Assembly (NCBI GenBank): GCA_016927735.1
Contig: JAFGMC010000007.1
Location: 1-62,007 of the forward strand
Direction of reading: 5' to 3'
Length of the DNA stretch: 62,007 nt
Source: Alphaproteobacteria bacterium
GTDB lineage: Bacteria; Pseudomonadota; Alphaproteobacteria; Rs-D84
Notes under the pieces: generated by a model
What the model was told of the DNA's origin: nothing
The model's database searches: none
Seen by the model: only the letters and a program-made list of their open reading frames with translations
Made by a program: the position numbers and the translations under genes
Shown here: positions 22,220 through 31,277 of the stretch, piece after piece
Layout of the letters: each line of letters begins with the position of its first letter
Position numbering within the stretch: position 1 is the first letter of the stretch

Positions 22220-22684
22220 ATGCTAAAACTTTTATCTGCAATTTTGTTATCTTTTATACCCGGAATTTTTGGTGCGTTATGGACACCTGGCGGCGGAATT
22301 GATGGTTGGTATAACACTTTGGTTAAAACACCATTGACACCAGATGGATGGGTATTTGGTGTTGTATGGCCTATTCTTTATTTATTACTGGGTATTGCAC
22401 TGTATCTGGCAATAAGAAACAAACAAAAAAATAAAATCATTAATCCTGGGACAATATTATTTTTAATTCATATATTCCTGAATGGGTTATGGAGTTTTGT
22501 ATTTTTCGGACAACATTTAATTATTTTGGGTGCAATTAATATATTAGTATTGATATTTGTTGCATGTATGATGCAGAAAAAATTTGCTGCTGAAAATAAA
22601 TATGCAGGACTTTTAATCTGGCCATATATTTTATGGCTGATGTTCGCATTATATTTAAATATTGGGATATATTTATTAAATTAA
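22220..22684 (+). CDS. TspO/MBR family protein, copy 3
   Basis: MLKLLSAILLSFIPGIFGALWTPGGGIDGWYNTLVKTPLTPDGWVFGVVWPILYLLLG. Confidence 0.82.
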   Translation: MLKLLSAILLSFIPGIFGALWTPGGGIDGWYNTLVKTPLTPDGWVFGVVWPILYLLLGIALYLAIRNKQKNKIINPGTILFLIHIFLNGLWSFVFFGQHLIILGAINILVLIFVACMMQKKFAAENKYAGLLIWPYILWLMFALYLNIGIYLLN

Positions 22685-22710
22685 AACCGCCAATGGCGGT
22701 TTTTTTATTT
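22683..22710 (+). terminator. Intrinsic terminator after the tspO cluster
   Basis: aaaACCGCCAaTGGCGGTtttttta. Confidence 0.85.
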
Positions 22711-22711
22711 C

Positions 22712-22788
22712 TGGTGCGCCCAAGAGGATTCGAACCTCTGACCTGCAGATTAGAAATCTGATGCTCTATCCAGCTGAGCTATGGGCGC
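22712..22788 (-). tRNA. tRNA-Arg (anticodon TCT), CCA encoded
   Basis: Reverse complement GCGCCCATAGCTCAGCTGGATAGAGCATCAGATTTCTAATCTGCAGGTCAGAGGTTCGAATCCTCTTGGGCGCACCA folds as a cloverleaf with loop TTTCTAA. Confidence 0.93.
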
Positions 22789-22842
22789 AACTGACTGATT
22801 TTATACTATTAACAAATCAATTTCAAGCCCAGGTTGAAAAAA

Positions 22843-22873
22843 AACACCACCTACTTCTACTCAGGTGGTGTTT
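22843..22873. terminator. Hairpin terminator
   Basis: AACACCACCTacttctactcAGGTGGTGTTT flanked by A and T tracts. Confidence 0.75.
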
Positions 22874-22894
22874 ATAAATATTTTTATTTAAATC

Positions 22895-23473
22895 TTATGA
22901 CTTTAAATTTGACAAGTTTTTATACATACGAATGTCTGCAATTGCATACAAAGTCAGCATTATACCGATGTAATACATAAATGTGACAATCCCAAATCTT
23001 GGAAAAAACAGCACAAAAGATGATAAAAACACCATTATACTGGACATAATAACTTCAAATTTATAATTACCAGCCTTGGCCTTATAAAGTTTTATAGATA
23101 AAATAAGTGATTTTATCGCCTTTACAAAGAACATTATTGCCAGCACATAGACTATGGTTATCATCGCGCCAGATGGTGCGATAAAGAAAATAAGCCCCAA
23201 TATCAAATTAATTATACCGAAAACAAGATGCATATTTTTTCCAGACGCTTTCTTTTCATTAATTCCGGTTATGGTTTGATACAAACCAAAAAAGGTTAAA
23301 ATCATACCGAATATAAATGTCAAACTGGTAAGTATTTGAACCGGCTTTATAAATATAAACAAAGCTGCAAATCCGAATAAAATTGCCTCGATTAATAAAA
23401 ACGAGGATGTTTTATTATAAGATTTTTGTTTTATTTTCCGAACTGTTTTTTTTGGTTTAATTGGTTTTACCAT
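22895..23473 (-). CDS. HdeD/DUF308-like multi-TM membrane protein
   Basis: Repeated hydrophobic helices with GLYQTITGINEKKASGKNMHLVFGIINLILGLIFFIAP. Confidence 0.65.
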   Translation of the reverse strand: MVKPIKPKKTVRKIKQKSYNKTSSFLLIEAILFGFAALFIFIKPVQILTSLTFIFGMILTFFGLYQTITGINEKKASGKNMHLVFGIINLILGLIFFIAPSGAMITIVYVLAIMFFVKAIKSLILSIKLYKAKAGNYKFEVIMSSIMVFLSSFVLFFPRFGIVTFMYYIGIMLTLYAIADIRMYKNLSNLKS

Positions 23474-23550
23474 TTTCCACTCCTGGGTATATAATTAATA
23501 AGCGATATAGTTTATATTATATCACATATAAAAATAAAAAACACAACATA

Positions 23551-23679
23551 CCTGTGCAAAAAATTATAAATGACATTGTGGACGGCAAAATCCCATCAGA
23601 AATTACACTGCAAAAATTATTTAACATAGGCAGTAAATACTATAAATTCATTGACCAAGAAAAAGCGTTTTATAATTAA
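23551..23679 (+). pseudogene. Relic of a serine recombinase C-terminus
   Basis: IPVQKIINDIVDGKIPSEITLQKLFNIGSKYYKFIDQEKAFYN aligns to LSPRIINDIIDGKIPHEAKLQSLIEIASKYDSFKEQEKMFYN, the end of the recombinase at 29511. Confidence 0.8.
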
Positions 23680-23694
23680 ATATGTTTTATATAA

Positions 23695-24291
23695 TTATTT
23701 TTTTATCGGAGGATCTGTTCGTCTTCCTCTTTTATTAATTTTATTATATGCACGTCTTTGTTTGGTTATTTCATACAAGACTATTCCTGTTGATGTAGCC
23801 AAATTTAAACTTTCTACAATTCCATATTGTTCAATTGCAACACAAGCAGAGCTTCTTTCGACCGCACGGTCACTTATTCCCCTGGATTCAGTTCCAAACC
23901 AAACAGCCAATCTTTTTTGTGTAAAGTCACCATCTTGTAAAATTACATTTGTTCTGCCTTTAATATGCGGAGATGTTACAATTGATATGAATTTATTTTT
24001 TTCCAGATGATCCATACATTCATCAGTTGTCTTAAATTTTTTCACAAAAGTCCACCTGACTGACCCAACCGATGGCTTCAGCAAATCTCTTTTATCTCTC
24101 ATCGCATCCCAATCTTTTGGGATAACATTTTGATTGTCGATAACATAAAGTTTTTCAACCCCAAGCGCGTTTATGTTTCTAATCACGGTACCGATGTTTT
24201 TTACGTCGCTTGGTTCTTCAAGAACAGCGATTAGATTTTTGCATCTACCAATTTTGGCTTTATCGGCTTTTTGTCTTAATGGTGTTTTCAT
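23695..24291 (-). CDS. TrmH/SpoU family RNA methyltransferase
   Basis: VLEEPSDVKNIGTVIRNINALGVEKLYVID...VWFGTESRGIS...GIVESLNLATSTGIVLYEI. Confidence 0.9.
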   Translation of the reverse strand: MKTPLRQKADKAKIGRCKNLIAVLEEPSDVKNIGTVIRNINALGVEKLYVIDNQNVIPKDWDAMRDKRDLLKPSVGSVRWTFVKKFKTTDECMDHLEKNKFISIVTSPHIKGRTNVILQDGDFTQKRLAVWFGTESRGISDRAVERSSACVAIEQYGIVESLNLATSTGIVLYEITKQRRAYNKINKRGRRTDPPIKK

Positions 24292-24355
24292 AACCGTTCC
24301 TTATTCATTTATTTATAGTTGTAATTATAAGATATTAATACAATTTTATCAATCA

Positions 24356-24466
24356 GTGACTTTGGAAAATTGCCCGTGGATTTAAGCTCTGATATATTGG
24401 GGTAAATTGCCCAAGATTCCAGACATACCAAAGTCACATCCAATGTAAAGCCCGCGGGTTGCGGGC
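24356..24466. repeat. Structured repeat copy 1: 82-bp element with terminal inverted repeat plus GC hairpin
   Basis: GTGACTTTGG(24356)...CCAAAGTCAC(24437), then GCCCGCGGGTTGCGGGC (24450-24466). Confidence 0.85.
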
Positions 24467-24507
24467 AACAAATAAATCCAACAATATTTATTGTTTCTTA
24501 TTTATAT

Positions 24508-24903
24508 TTAATACTCAATGTCTTTTTGTGGTAAATTTAAATGAATTCCTGAATCACTTTTTGAAAGCATTAAAAATCTAGCTCTATAATCATTATGAAT
24601 TAACGTGATAGCATTCGGTATGTTTTTATTAATAAAACTAAATATTTCAGCTTTTTGTTTTTCATCACAAAGAGTTTCAAGTGTATCTAAAAATTCCATA
24701 CTTCTGCGTTCATTAAAAGGCGATTTGCTGAATCCTATTTTAAAAAGATCTCTCCAGTCCAATCTGTCCAGCGCGCTAATAATACCCAAATTAAAAACAT
24801 CATTATCATTTAATAATTGTTCACATGTTGAAAAAGCCGCCAATACTCTTGTATCTTCTTTGAATGCAATGTCGGTCAATTCACCAATACTTTTAATTTT
24901 CAT
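24508..24903 (-). CDS. Hypothetical protein, 131 aa
   Basis: Intact ORF MKIKSIGELTDIAFKEDTRVLAAFSTCEQLL...; no recognised family. Confidence 0.65.
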   Translation of the reverse strand: MKIKSIGELTDIAFKEDTRVLAAFSTCEQLLNDNDVFNLGIISALDRLDWRDLFKIGFSKSPFNERRSMEFLDTLETLCDEKQKAEIFSFINKNIPNAITLIHNDYRARFLMLSKSDSGIHLNLPQKDIEY

Positions 24904-24964
24904 ATTTCTTCATCTTTCTATTTTTACTTTAATTTTAACACGACCTCGCGAAATATGCAACCAA

Positions 24965-25078
24965 GTGACTTTGGGGAAAATCGGGCTTGGATGTAAGCTC
25001 TGATAGATTGGGGTAAATTGCCCAAGATTCCAGACATACCAAAGTCACAACCCTTATTCATCCCGCAGAACCGCGGGA
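24965..25078. repeat. Structured repeat copy 2
   Basis: GTGACTTTGG(24965)...CCAAAGTCAC(25048), then TCCCGCAGAACCGCGGGA (25061-25078); strongly conserved core GATTGGGGTAAATTGCCCAAGATTCCAGACATACC. Confidence 0.85.
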
Positions 25079-25116
25079 TAAAATAAAAAATACCCCCAAA
25101 CGGCGGTATTATTTTT

Positions 25117-25147
25117 ATTCTGGTCGGGGCGAATCCGAGTACGCGAA
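25117..25147 (-). pseudogene. Partial tRNA-Pro 3'-end relic
   Basis: tggtcggggcgaatccgagtacgcga versus tggtcggggcgacatgattcgaacacgcga at the intact tRNA-Pro (30166-30195). Confidence 0.55.
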
Positions 25148-25256
25148 AACGGTGGCTGTTTTCTGCCGTTTGAGCGACTATGAGGATACGCGAAGTGCAA
25201 AGCACAAGCGACCTAATTCGCGAATCATAGTTGCGACGACATCATAATGATTATTA

Positions 25257-25287
25257 AAAAAATGCCACCTATTGGTGGCATTTTTTA
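25257..25287. terminator. Hairpin terminator
   Basis: aaaaaaaTGCCACCtattGGTGGCAtttttt. Confidence 0.75.
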
Positions 25288-25611
25288 TTAATCATGGTCG
25301 GATGGTAAACACTCTGCTGTTAAGGCATTGACGAATACAGAAATTTTTCATCACAAAATATAAATAACAGGGAATTTACAGGGAATATTCGCATTTTTAG
25401 CCAATATTTCACAAACCCCGCACCATGCTTATTCGTCTAAACACTTACCCACAAAGCCTTTCAAATCCCATACCACCCAAATTCCCTAAAAAATTAACAG
25501 GGAATTTATTTTCAGTATCAAGGAAATTTTATTAATAAACAGCGAAATGGCTCAAATAATTATAACTCAGATTTTATAAATGGCATAACACTGTTTATAA
25601 AAAATTACAAT

Positions 25612-27369
25612 TTAACTATTATTGTTTTGGCGTTTGTGCATTTTAGCATAAATACCATTATGTTTTTTCATAAGCTCATCATGACTGCCCACTTCAACAA
25701 CTTTACCATTTTCCATAACCAGAATTCTGTCCATTTTTCGTAATGTAGACAATCTGTGCGCTATAACAATGGTTGTACGACCAATCATTAGCTTTTCTAA
25801 TGAATTTTGAATTGCGATTTCATTTTCACTATCCAGTGCACTTGTTGCTTCATCAAATATTAATATTGGTGCACCACGTAATATAGCACGCGCAATAGCA
25901 ATTCGCTGTCTTTGACCGCCGCTTAGTTTTATTCCATTATTCCCAACAATAGTGTTATATTTTTCTGGTGTCGTCATTATAAAATCATGAATATTTGCAC
26001 GCTTGGCGGCATCTATAACCTTTGCACGTGAACCATTCCAATTTCCATATCTTATATTTTCCAATATTGTTCTATTAAAAAGCTTGTTATCTTGTGGAAC
26101 AAAAGAAATGTTTTCACGTAATGATTTCTGGGTACAATTTCGAATATCTGTTCCGTCAATTAAAATTTTTCCATCTGATACATCAAACAATCGTAATAAT
26201 AAATGTACAATAGTTGTTTTTCCTTCACCGCTGCGACCGACCAACCCTATCTTTTCACCCCCATTAATTTTGATAGAAAAATCATCAACAACAGCACCTT
26301 TCTTATTATACCTAAACGTAACATTTTTTAACTCTATTGTTCCATTTTTTATTTTTAATGCTTTGGCGTTGTGCTTATCTAATACTTTCATTACAACCGT
26401 CAGTTCTTCGTATGCTTGTCTTGCATCTGCATGCTTTTCAGTAAAATCTGGGATCATCTCGGACAATTTTGCCAAGTTATTAAACATTGTCCAAAATGCA
26501 GCAGTTATCATCGCCACATCTGATACTAAAATCTGTCCACGGACAAACAAGTAAACTAAAAACACATAAACAGCTATATCCATACCAGATCTGATAAAAG
26601 TGTCCGGAAAACTTATTAATCGGTTTATAAAGAATGTTTTTCTTTGTGCCTCGATATGTAAAAGTCTTTCATTTTTTATAATTTTACTTTCAATTTCACT
26701 GCCATTGAATATTTTTATTGCATTAAAATTTTCCAAACTATCAACCTTAATCCCATTAAACTTTGAACCCATTTTTGATTGTTCTTTACTTGCTTTATCT
26801 AATTTTTTTCGCAAAAAAATGTACCATATTGTTTTTATGCCTATAATTGATATTCCCATAATCGCAATTCTCGCATCTACAAACATAATCAAACCAATAT
26901 TTATTAACACACCAATTAATATACCGATAACATTTGTAAAAAGATCAATTGTTAAATTAAAAAAATTATCTGTGACTTTATTTACCAAGTTAGATAATTT
27001 TCCCGCAGAATTATTAACAAAAAACATCCAATCTTGTCTGTATAAATAATTAAATAACCACTCGCGCCGAATGTCGTGTAAAACTGGGTTCTTTTTATTC
27101 TGCATATATGTGGATATCATTCTAAGAGTGTTTTGTACAAAATACATGCCAAACACAATACCGAAAACAGGAATTGAGGCAACCAACCAATTATCAACCG
27201 ACAAACTCATTTCAAATAAAGAAAATATCAATTTATTAGAAATTGGAGACATTATTTTACCAATAACTGACGAACAAATTATGATAATACACAATGGTCC
27301 ATAAAACCATTTTGATTGCTTTATATTTTTCCAATAAAAACCCATTACAGTTTTTGGTAGATCATGCAT
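25612..27369 (-). CDS. ABC transporter half-transporter (TM domain plus ATPase)
   Basis: GLVGRSGEGKTTIVHLLLRLFD...NGIKLSGGQRQRIAIARAILRGAPILIFDEATSALD. Confidence 0.94.
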   Translation of the reverse strand: MHDLPKTVMGFYWKNIKQSKWFYGPLCIIIICSSVIGKIMSPISNKLIFSLFEMSLSVDNWLVASIPVFGIVFGMYFVQNTLRMISTYMQNKKNPVLHDIRREWLFNYLYRQDWMFFVNNSAGKLSNLVNKVTDNFFNLTIDLFTNVIGILIGVLINIGLIMFVDARIAIMGISIIGIKTIWYIFLRKKLDKASKEQSKMGSKFNGIKVDSLENFNAIKIFNGSEIESKIIKNERLLHIEAQRKTFFINRLISFPDTFIRSGMDIAVYVFLVYLFVRGQILVSDVAMITAAFWTMFNNLAKLSEMIPDFTEKHADARQAYEELTVVMKVLDKHNAKALKIKNGTIELKNVTFRYNKKGAVVDDFSIKINGGEKIGLVGRSGEGKTTIVHLLLRLFDVSDGKILIDGTDIRNCTQKSLRENISFVPQDNKLFNRTILENIRYGNWNGSRAKVIDAAKRANIHDFIMTTPEKYNTIVGNNGIKLSGGQRQRIAIARAILRGAPILIFDEATSALDSENEIAIQNSLEKLMIGRTTIVIAHRLSTLRKMDRILVMENGKVVEVGSHDELMKKHNGIYAKMHKRQNNNS

Positions 27370-27433
27370 ATTTTAAGCCTCTATATTTCTGTCTACTATA
27401 CCATATTTGTAGCCTTATTTTAGTATTTTATTA

Positions 27434-27769
27434 TCAAAACCCAAAGAAATCATAGCCGGAGGTTTTGTAGCCTGTGACTTCAATGCTAATTGCGGATAAT
27501 GAATCATATACTTTGCCATTGAATGCAAATTTATTCGTTGATATCACATCAACAACAATTTGTTTGCCTTTGAATTTCTTAATCAATTGCGTTCCTGGCT
27601 TTAACCTATATTTATTTTTATTGCTACGTTCTATGCAATTTTCTGGATCGCGCGCATAGGAATTTAATTTTGTGATGTTTTTTTGTTCTATCTTTTGTCC
27701 GGTTCCCCTACATTGTTCGCGATTTTTTGCCAAACGCTGCGAATATCCGCGACTGGTTTTATTATTCAT
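27434..27769 (-). CDS. DUF2924-like protein, recombinase-associated
   Basis: LKPGTQLIKKFKGKQIVVDVISTNKFAFNGKVYDSLSAISIEVTGYKTSGYDFFGF; divergent neighbour of the serine recombinase. Confidence 0.78.
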   Translation of the reverse strand: MNNKTSRGYSQRLAKNREQCRGTGQKIEQKNITKLNSYARDPENCIERSNKNKYRLKPGTQLIKKFKGKQIVVDVISTNKFAFNGKVYDSLSAISIEVTGYKTSGYDFFGF

Positions 27770-27885
27770 TTTACCCCTTTTTATACATACACACTAATGC
27801 TCTAAACACCTTATAAATCAAGCACTTTAATGACTTGACTTGTCTGCGAATGTAATCACTAATGACACGAGTTAAAGGGATAAAA

Positions 27886-29511
27886 ATGCAACAAATTAAT
27901 TGTGCTATTTATGTGCGTAAATCGACCGATCATGGCTTGGAACAACAGTTCAACAGTTTGGATAATCAAGAGCAATCATGTAAGGCATACATTCAATCGC
28001 AACAGTTCCAAGGTTGGCAGTTTTATAAGACTTACAGCGATGCGGCGATTTCTGGCGGCACGATGGCGCGGCCAGCCCTGAAAGAAATGCTGGGCGAGAT
28101 TCATGCTGGTAAAATTCAATGTGTTTTGGTCTATAAAATTGACCGATTGTCGCGTTCTATATTTGACTTTAAAACCATGATGAAGGAATTTGATAAACAT
28201 AACTGCAATATGGTGTCTATTACGCAAAGTTTTGATACCAGTTCAGCCATGGGTAAACTAACCCTGAATATGCTGTTAAGTTTTGCAGAATTTGAGCGCG
28301 AGGTCGCATCTGAACGCGTTCGTGATAAAATGCGTGCAACCAAGGCCAAGGGAATATGGATTGGTGGTATTCCACCAATTGGATATGATATAGCGTTTGG
28401 AAAACTTGTACCCAATGAATCCGAGGTTCCAATTGTTCGTACAGTTTTTGAAACTTATTTGGAATCACGTGGTTTTAATGATTGTTGCTATAAATTGATT
28501 GAAATGGGCATTCAACAAAAACAATGGACAACAAGAAATGGCGAAGTCAAAGGTGGTGCAAAAATTACACCAAATGTTGTTGAAAGAATTTTAAAGTCAG
28601 AAATATATCTGGGCAAGATTCCGAACAGAACAACTAATGAAGTTTTTGATGGATTGCACGAACCAATTATAGATAAAGAATTATTTGATAGCGTTCAAAA
28701 GAAAATCAGCGAAAATAATAATCATCCAGATTCAAGATATAATTTATCTAAAACCCTGTTGCATAACAAAATGTTTACCACATCTGGCGTGCCATTTAAA
28801 AACAAGAAGGGATGTAGACAATTCAAACATTATCGTTATTATCGGGCGGCTGGTATATCACTGCCCGCAGGGGATTTGGACAAAATTGTTAGTGATGAGA
28901 TTATAGTGTTTTTGGATTCTGATATGACTGAAAAATTATCCGAAGAAAAACGATTGGCGTTTAAACAAACCCTATTTAATGAAAAACTGTTGCACGAAAT
29001 GATTGATAAAATTATTTATGGGGAAAACAAAATAACGATATTTATAAATTCTGATAATCTTGAATACTTGAATAAATTCCAACCATATAATTATCTGAAT
29101 CAAAAAGCGATTCAAATGAATAATTACTTTATAAATGACAAACAACAAATTGTGATAGAAAAAGAAATCTTTATAACCCGTGGAGTTTGCGTTAAAAATC
29201 GCAATGGCGGATTTGAAACCTGCGTTTTAACCCGCTGCGAAAACGCAGATATATTTATCCATGCCCTGGCTGTGGGGTGGAAATACAAACAAATGTATGA
29301 AAGTGGAACGTGCATAAAACACATTGCAAATGGCGAAAAACGAGACATCAGAACAATTTATAAATACCTGAACCTGGTATACCTGTCACCCAGGATTATA
29401 AACGACATTATTGATGGTAAAATTCCTCACGAAGCCAAATTGCAATCATTGATAGAAATAGCCAGTAAATATGATAGTTTTAAAGAACAAGAAAAGATGT
29501 TTTACAATTAA
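27886..29511 (+). CDS. Large serine recombinase (resolvase plus recombinase domains)
   Basis: CAIYVRKSTDHGLEQQFNSLDNQEQSCKAYI...DAAISGGTMARPALKEML...KIDRLSRS...ERVRDKM. Confidence 0.93.
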   Translation: MQQINCAIYVRKSTDHGLEQQFNSLDNQEQSCKAYIQSQQFQGWQFYKTYSDAAISGGTMARPALKEMLGEIHAGKIQCVLVYKIDRLSRSIFDFKTMMKEFDKHNCNMVSITQSFDTSSAMGKLTLNMLLSFAEFEREVASERVRDKMRATKAKGIWIGGIPPIGYDIAFGKLVPNESEVPIVRTVFETYLESRGFNDCCYKLIEMGIQQKQWTTRNGEVKGGAKITPNVVERILKSEIYLGKIPNRTTNEVFDGLHEPIIDKELFDSVQKKISENNNHPDSRYNLSKTLLHNKMFTTSGVPFKNKKGCRQFKHYRYYRAAGISLPAGDLDKIVSDEIIVFLDSDMTEKLSEEKRLAFKQTLFNEKLLHEMIDKIIYGENKITIFINSDNLEYLNKFQPYNYLNQKAIQMNNYFINDKQQIVIEKEIFITRGVCVKNRNGGFETCVLTRCENADIFIHALAVGWKYKQMYESGTCIKHIANGEKRDIRTIYKYLNLVYLSPRIINDIIDGKIPHEAKLQSLIEIASKYDSFKEQEKMFYN

Positions 29512-29987
29512 TTTTTATATTTTTCGTATAATAACGAAGCCAAGCCTTCAAGAACTTCAAAGTGTTGAAATATCAAAGATGCACTTTCGGTTAAGTCATT
29601 ATACCTAGCTCTTATAGATATAGAATTATTAGCCTCTAATGCCTTCTCTAGAGAACATAAATATTTATTACTTACATCAATTTCTGATTTGAAATTATTT
29701 TGTGTCTTTGGATTTAATTTTTTATATAGGTCATAAATTTTATGTGTTTTCAATTTTTGTAATTTCAGACCTTCTTTTAACAGCGCAATTTTCAGGAAGA
29801 TTTCTATTGTGAATAAAAGATTTGAATAATAAGGTGCTTGTAATCTTACTCTTTCCAGACCATTATTTTTTCGCAATTCCGCATCAAGAATACGGCTAGC
29901 TAGATAAAATCCAATTGCAGAATCCTGCAAACATATAATATTGCAAAAATTCGTATTATCCTTATTAAAAGATGTTTTATCGTCCAT
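29508..29987 (-). CDS. HEPN-domain-like small helical protein
   Basis: AELRKNNGLERVRLQAPYYSNLLFTIEIFLKIALLKEGLKLQKLKTHKIYDLYKKL; helical E-x-x-LK and KTH-x-x-x-L pattern; converges with and overlaps the recombinase end. Confidence 0.5.
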   Translation of the reverse strand: MDDKTSFNKDNTNFCNIICLQDSAIGFYLASRILDAELRKNNGLERVRLQAPYYSNLLFTIEIFLKIALLKEGLKLQKLKTHKIYDLYKKLNPKTQNNFKSEIDVSNKYLCSLEKALEANNSISIRARYNDLTESASLIFQHFEVLEGLASLLYEKYKN

Positions 29988-30011
29988 TTTTATCCCTAAT
30001 TTATTAACCTA

Positions 30012-30122
30012 GTGACTCGGCAAAAACGCCCTTGGATGTAAGTGGGGATGGATTGGGGTAAATGCCCCTAAATAAAAGCCATACCAAAGTCACATCCGCT
30101 GCTGCGCCCGCGGATTGCGGGC
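30012..30122. repeat. Structured repeat copy 3 (diverged left arm)
   Basis: GTGACTCGG(30012)...CCAAAGTCAC(30093), then GCCCGCGGATTGCGGGC (30106-30122); core TTGGATGTAAG...GATTGGGGTAAAT. Confidence 0.8.
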
Positions 30123-30131
30123 GATAAATAA

Positions 30132-30158
30132 AAAATGACGCCAAAATGGCGTCTTTTC
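30132..30158. terminator. Hairpin terminator downstream of tRNA-Pro
   Basis: aaaatGACGCCAaaATGGCGTCttttc. Confidence 0.7.
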
Positions 30159-30165
30159 TTTATTC

Positions 30166-30242
30166 TGGTCGGGGCGACATGATTCGAACACGCGACATCT
30201 TGGTCCCAAACCAAGCACTCTACCAGACTGAGCTACGCCCCG
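30166..30242 (-). tRNA. tRNA-Pro (anticodon TGG), CCA encoded
   Basis: Reverse complement CGGGGCGTAGCTCAGTCTGGTAGAGTGCTTGGTTTGGGACCAAGATGTCGCGTGTTCGAATCATGTCGCCCCGACCA; loop TTTGGGA. Confidence 0.95.
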
Positions 30243-30275
30243 ATATGGACAAGATTTTAACAATATTTATATAAA

Positions 30276-31277
30276 ATGCAAGTCTTAAAATATATTTTCT
30301 TCTTGTCTAAATTTAACAAAGTTTCTACAATGAGTTATATGATCAGATTTCTGACTTTTTTGGTTTGTCTTTTACCCATGATCACAATGGGTGCACAGGC
30401 CGCAACTGGTGCGGCATCTGACTTTATGCCGGTCGGGACATATGAGAATTTATATCCTTATATGAATAACAAAATGCGGGTCGCATTGAACCCTGGCACC
30501 AGCCCGAGCCTGTCGCAAGATTCAATTTCAACAATTGCACGTACGAGTAATACCACAACTGGTCGACGCGTTGTTGCACGATCTGGAACGAGAACATCTG
30601 CTGCTGGTACCGGCTCTGCATCAATCGGTCGTACTGCCGCAATATCAACCACCACACCACAATCAAGACGTGTTGTTGCACGAAGAACTTCTGGCACAAC
30701 TGAAGGTTCTCGGACTGGTTCACGATTGGACAGTTCATATGTATATCAAACTGCAAATGCTTATGAAACCAATACAACAGAATCGTTATCTTCTGATCGA
30801 TGCTTGGCAGATTACATACAATGTATGAACGGATATTGTGAACGAAAAGATACAGAATATAATCGCTGTTATTGCAGTTCCAAATTGGCACAAATAGATT
30901 CAGAATATCAACCTGCTATTGATTCTTTGATTCTTCAAATACTGGAACTTGAAGGTTCTGGTACATACACAGAAGAAGAAATGAACGAATACTGGGAACA
31001 AACAATTGGACAATATACCGGTGATAATTCTTGGATTACATTAGATAATGCACTGGATATAAATTGGGCAGATACCGAAAGCCGTGTTCGTGGGCAACAA
31101 GCATTCCTGACCGGGCATGAATATTGCGCCCAACATTTACGCGGTTGTTATTACATGGCTGCAAATATGCGTGACGCTTATCGTTCAGAGATTGCACGTG
31201 ATTGCGCATCTTATGAAACTTCACTGCAAAAAGTAAAAAATGTTGCAGAAAGCGTGATTGAAAATTACAACGACTAG
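30276..31277 (+). CDS. Exported Cys-containing protein with low-complexity RRVVAR repeats
   Basis: Signal peptide MIRFLTFLVCLLPMITMGAQA; GRRVVARSGTRTSAAG and SRRVVARRTSG; C-rich YIQCMNGYCERKDTEYNRCYCSSK. True start probably near MSYMIRF. Confidence 0.75.
   Translation: MQVLKYIFFLSKFNKVSTMSYMIRFLTFLVCLLPMITMGAQAATGAASDFMPVGTYENLYPYMNNKMRVALNPGTSPSLSQDSISTIARTSNTTTGRRVVARSGTRTSAAGTGSASIGRTAAISTTTPQSRRVVARRTSGTTEGSRTGSRLDSSYVYQTANAYETNTTESLSSDRCLADYIQCMNGYCERKDTEYNRCYCSSKLAQIDSEYQPAIDSLILQILELEGSGTYTEEEMNEYWEQTIGQYTGDNSWITLDNALDINWADTESRVRGQQAFLTGHEYCAQHLRGCYYMAANMRDAYRSEIARDCASYETSLQKVKNVAESVIENYND

Noticed and set aside
24356-30122. Possible CRISPR array
   Set aside because: Only three repeats separated by hundreds to thousands of bases, no regular spacers, no cas genes.
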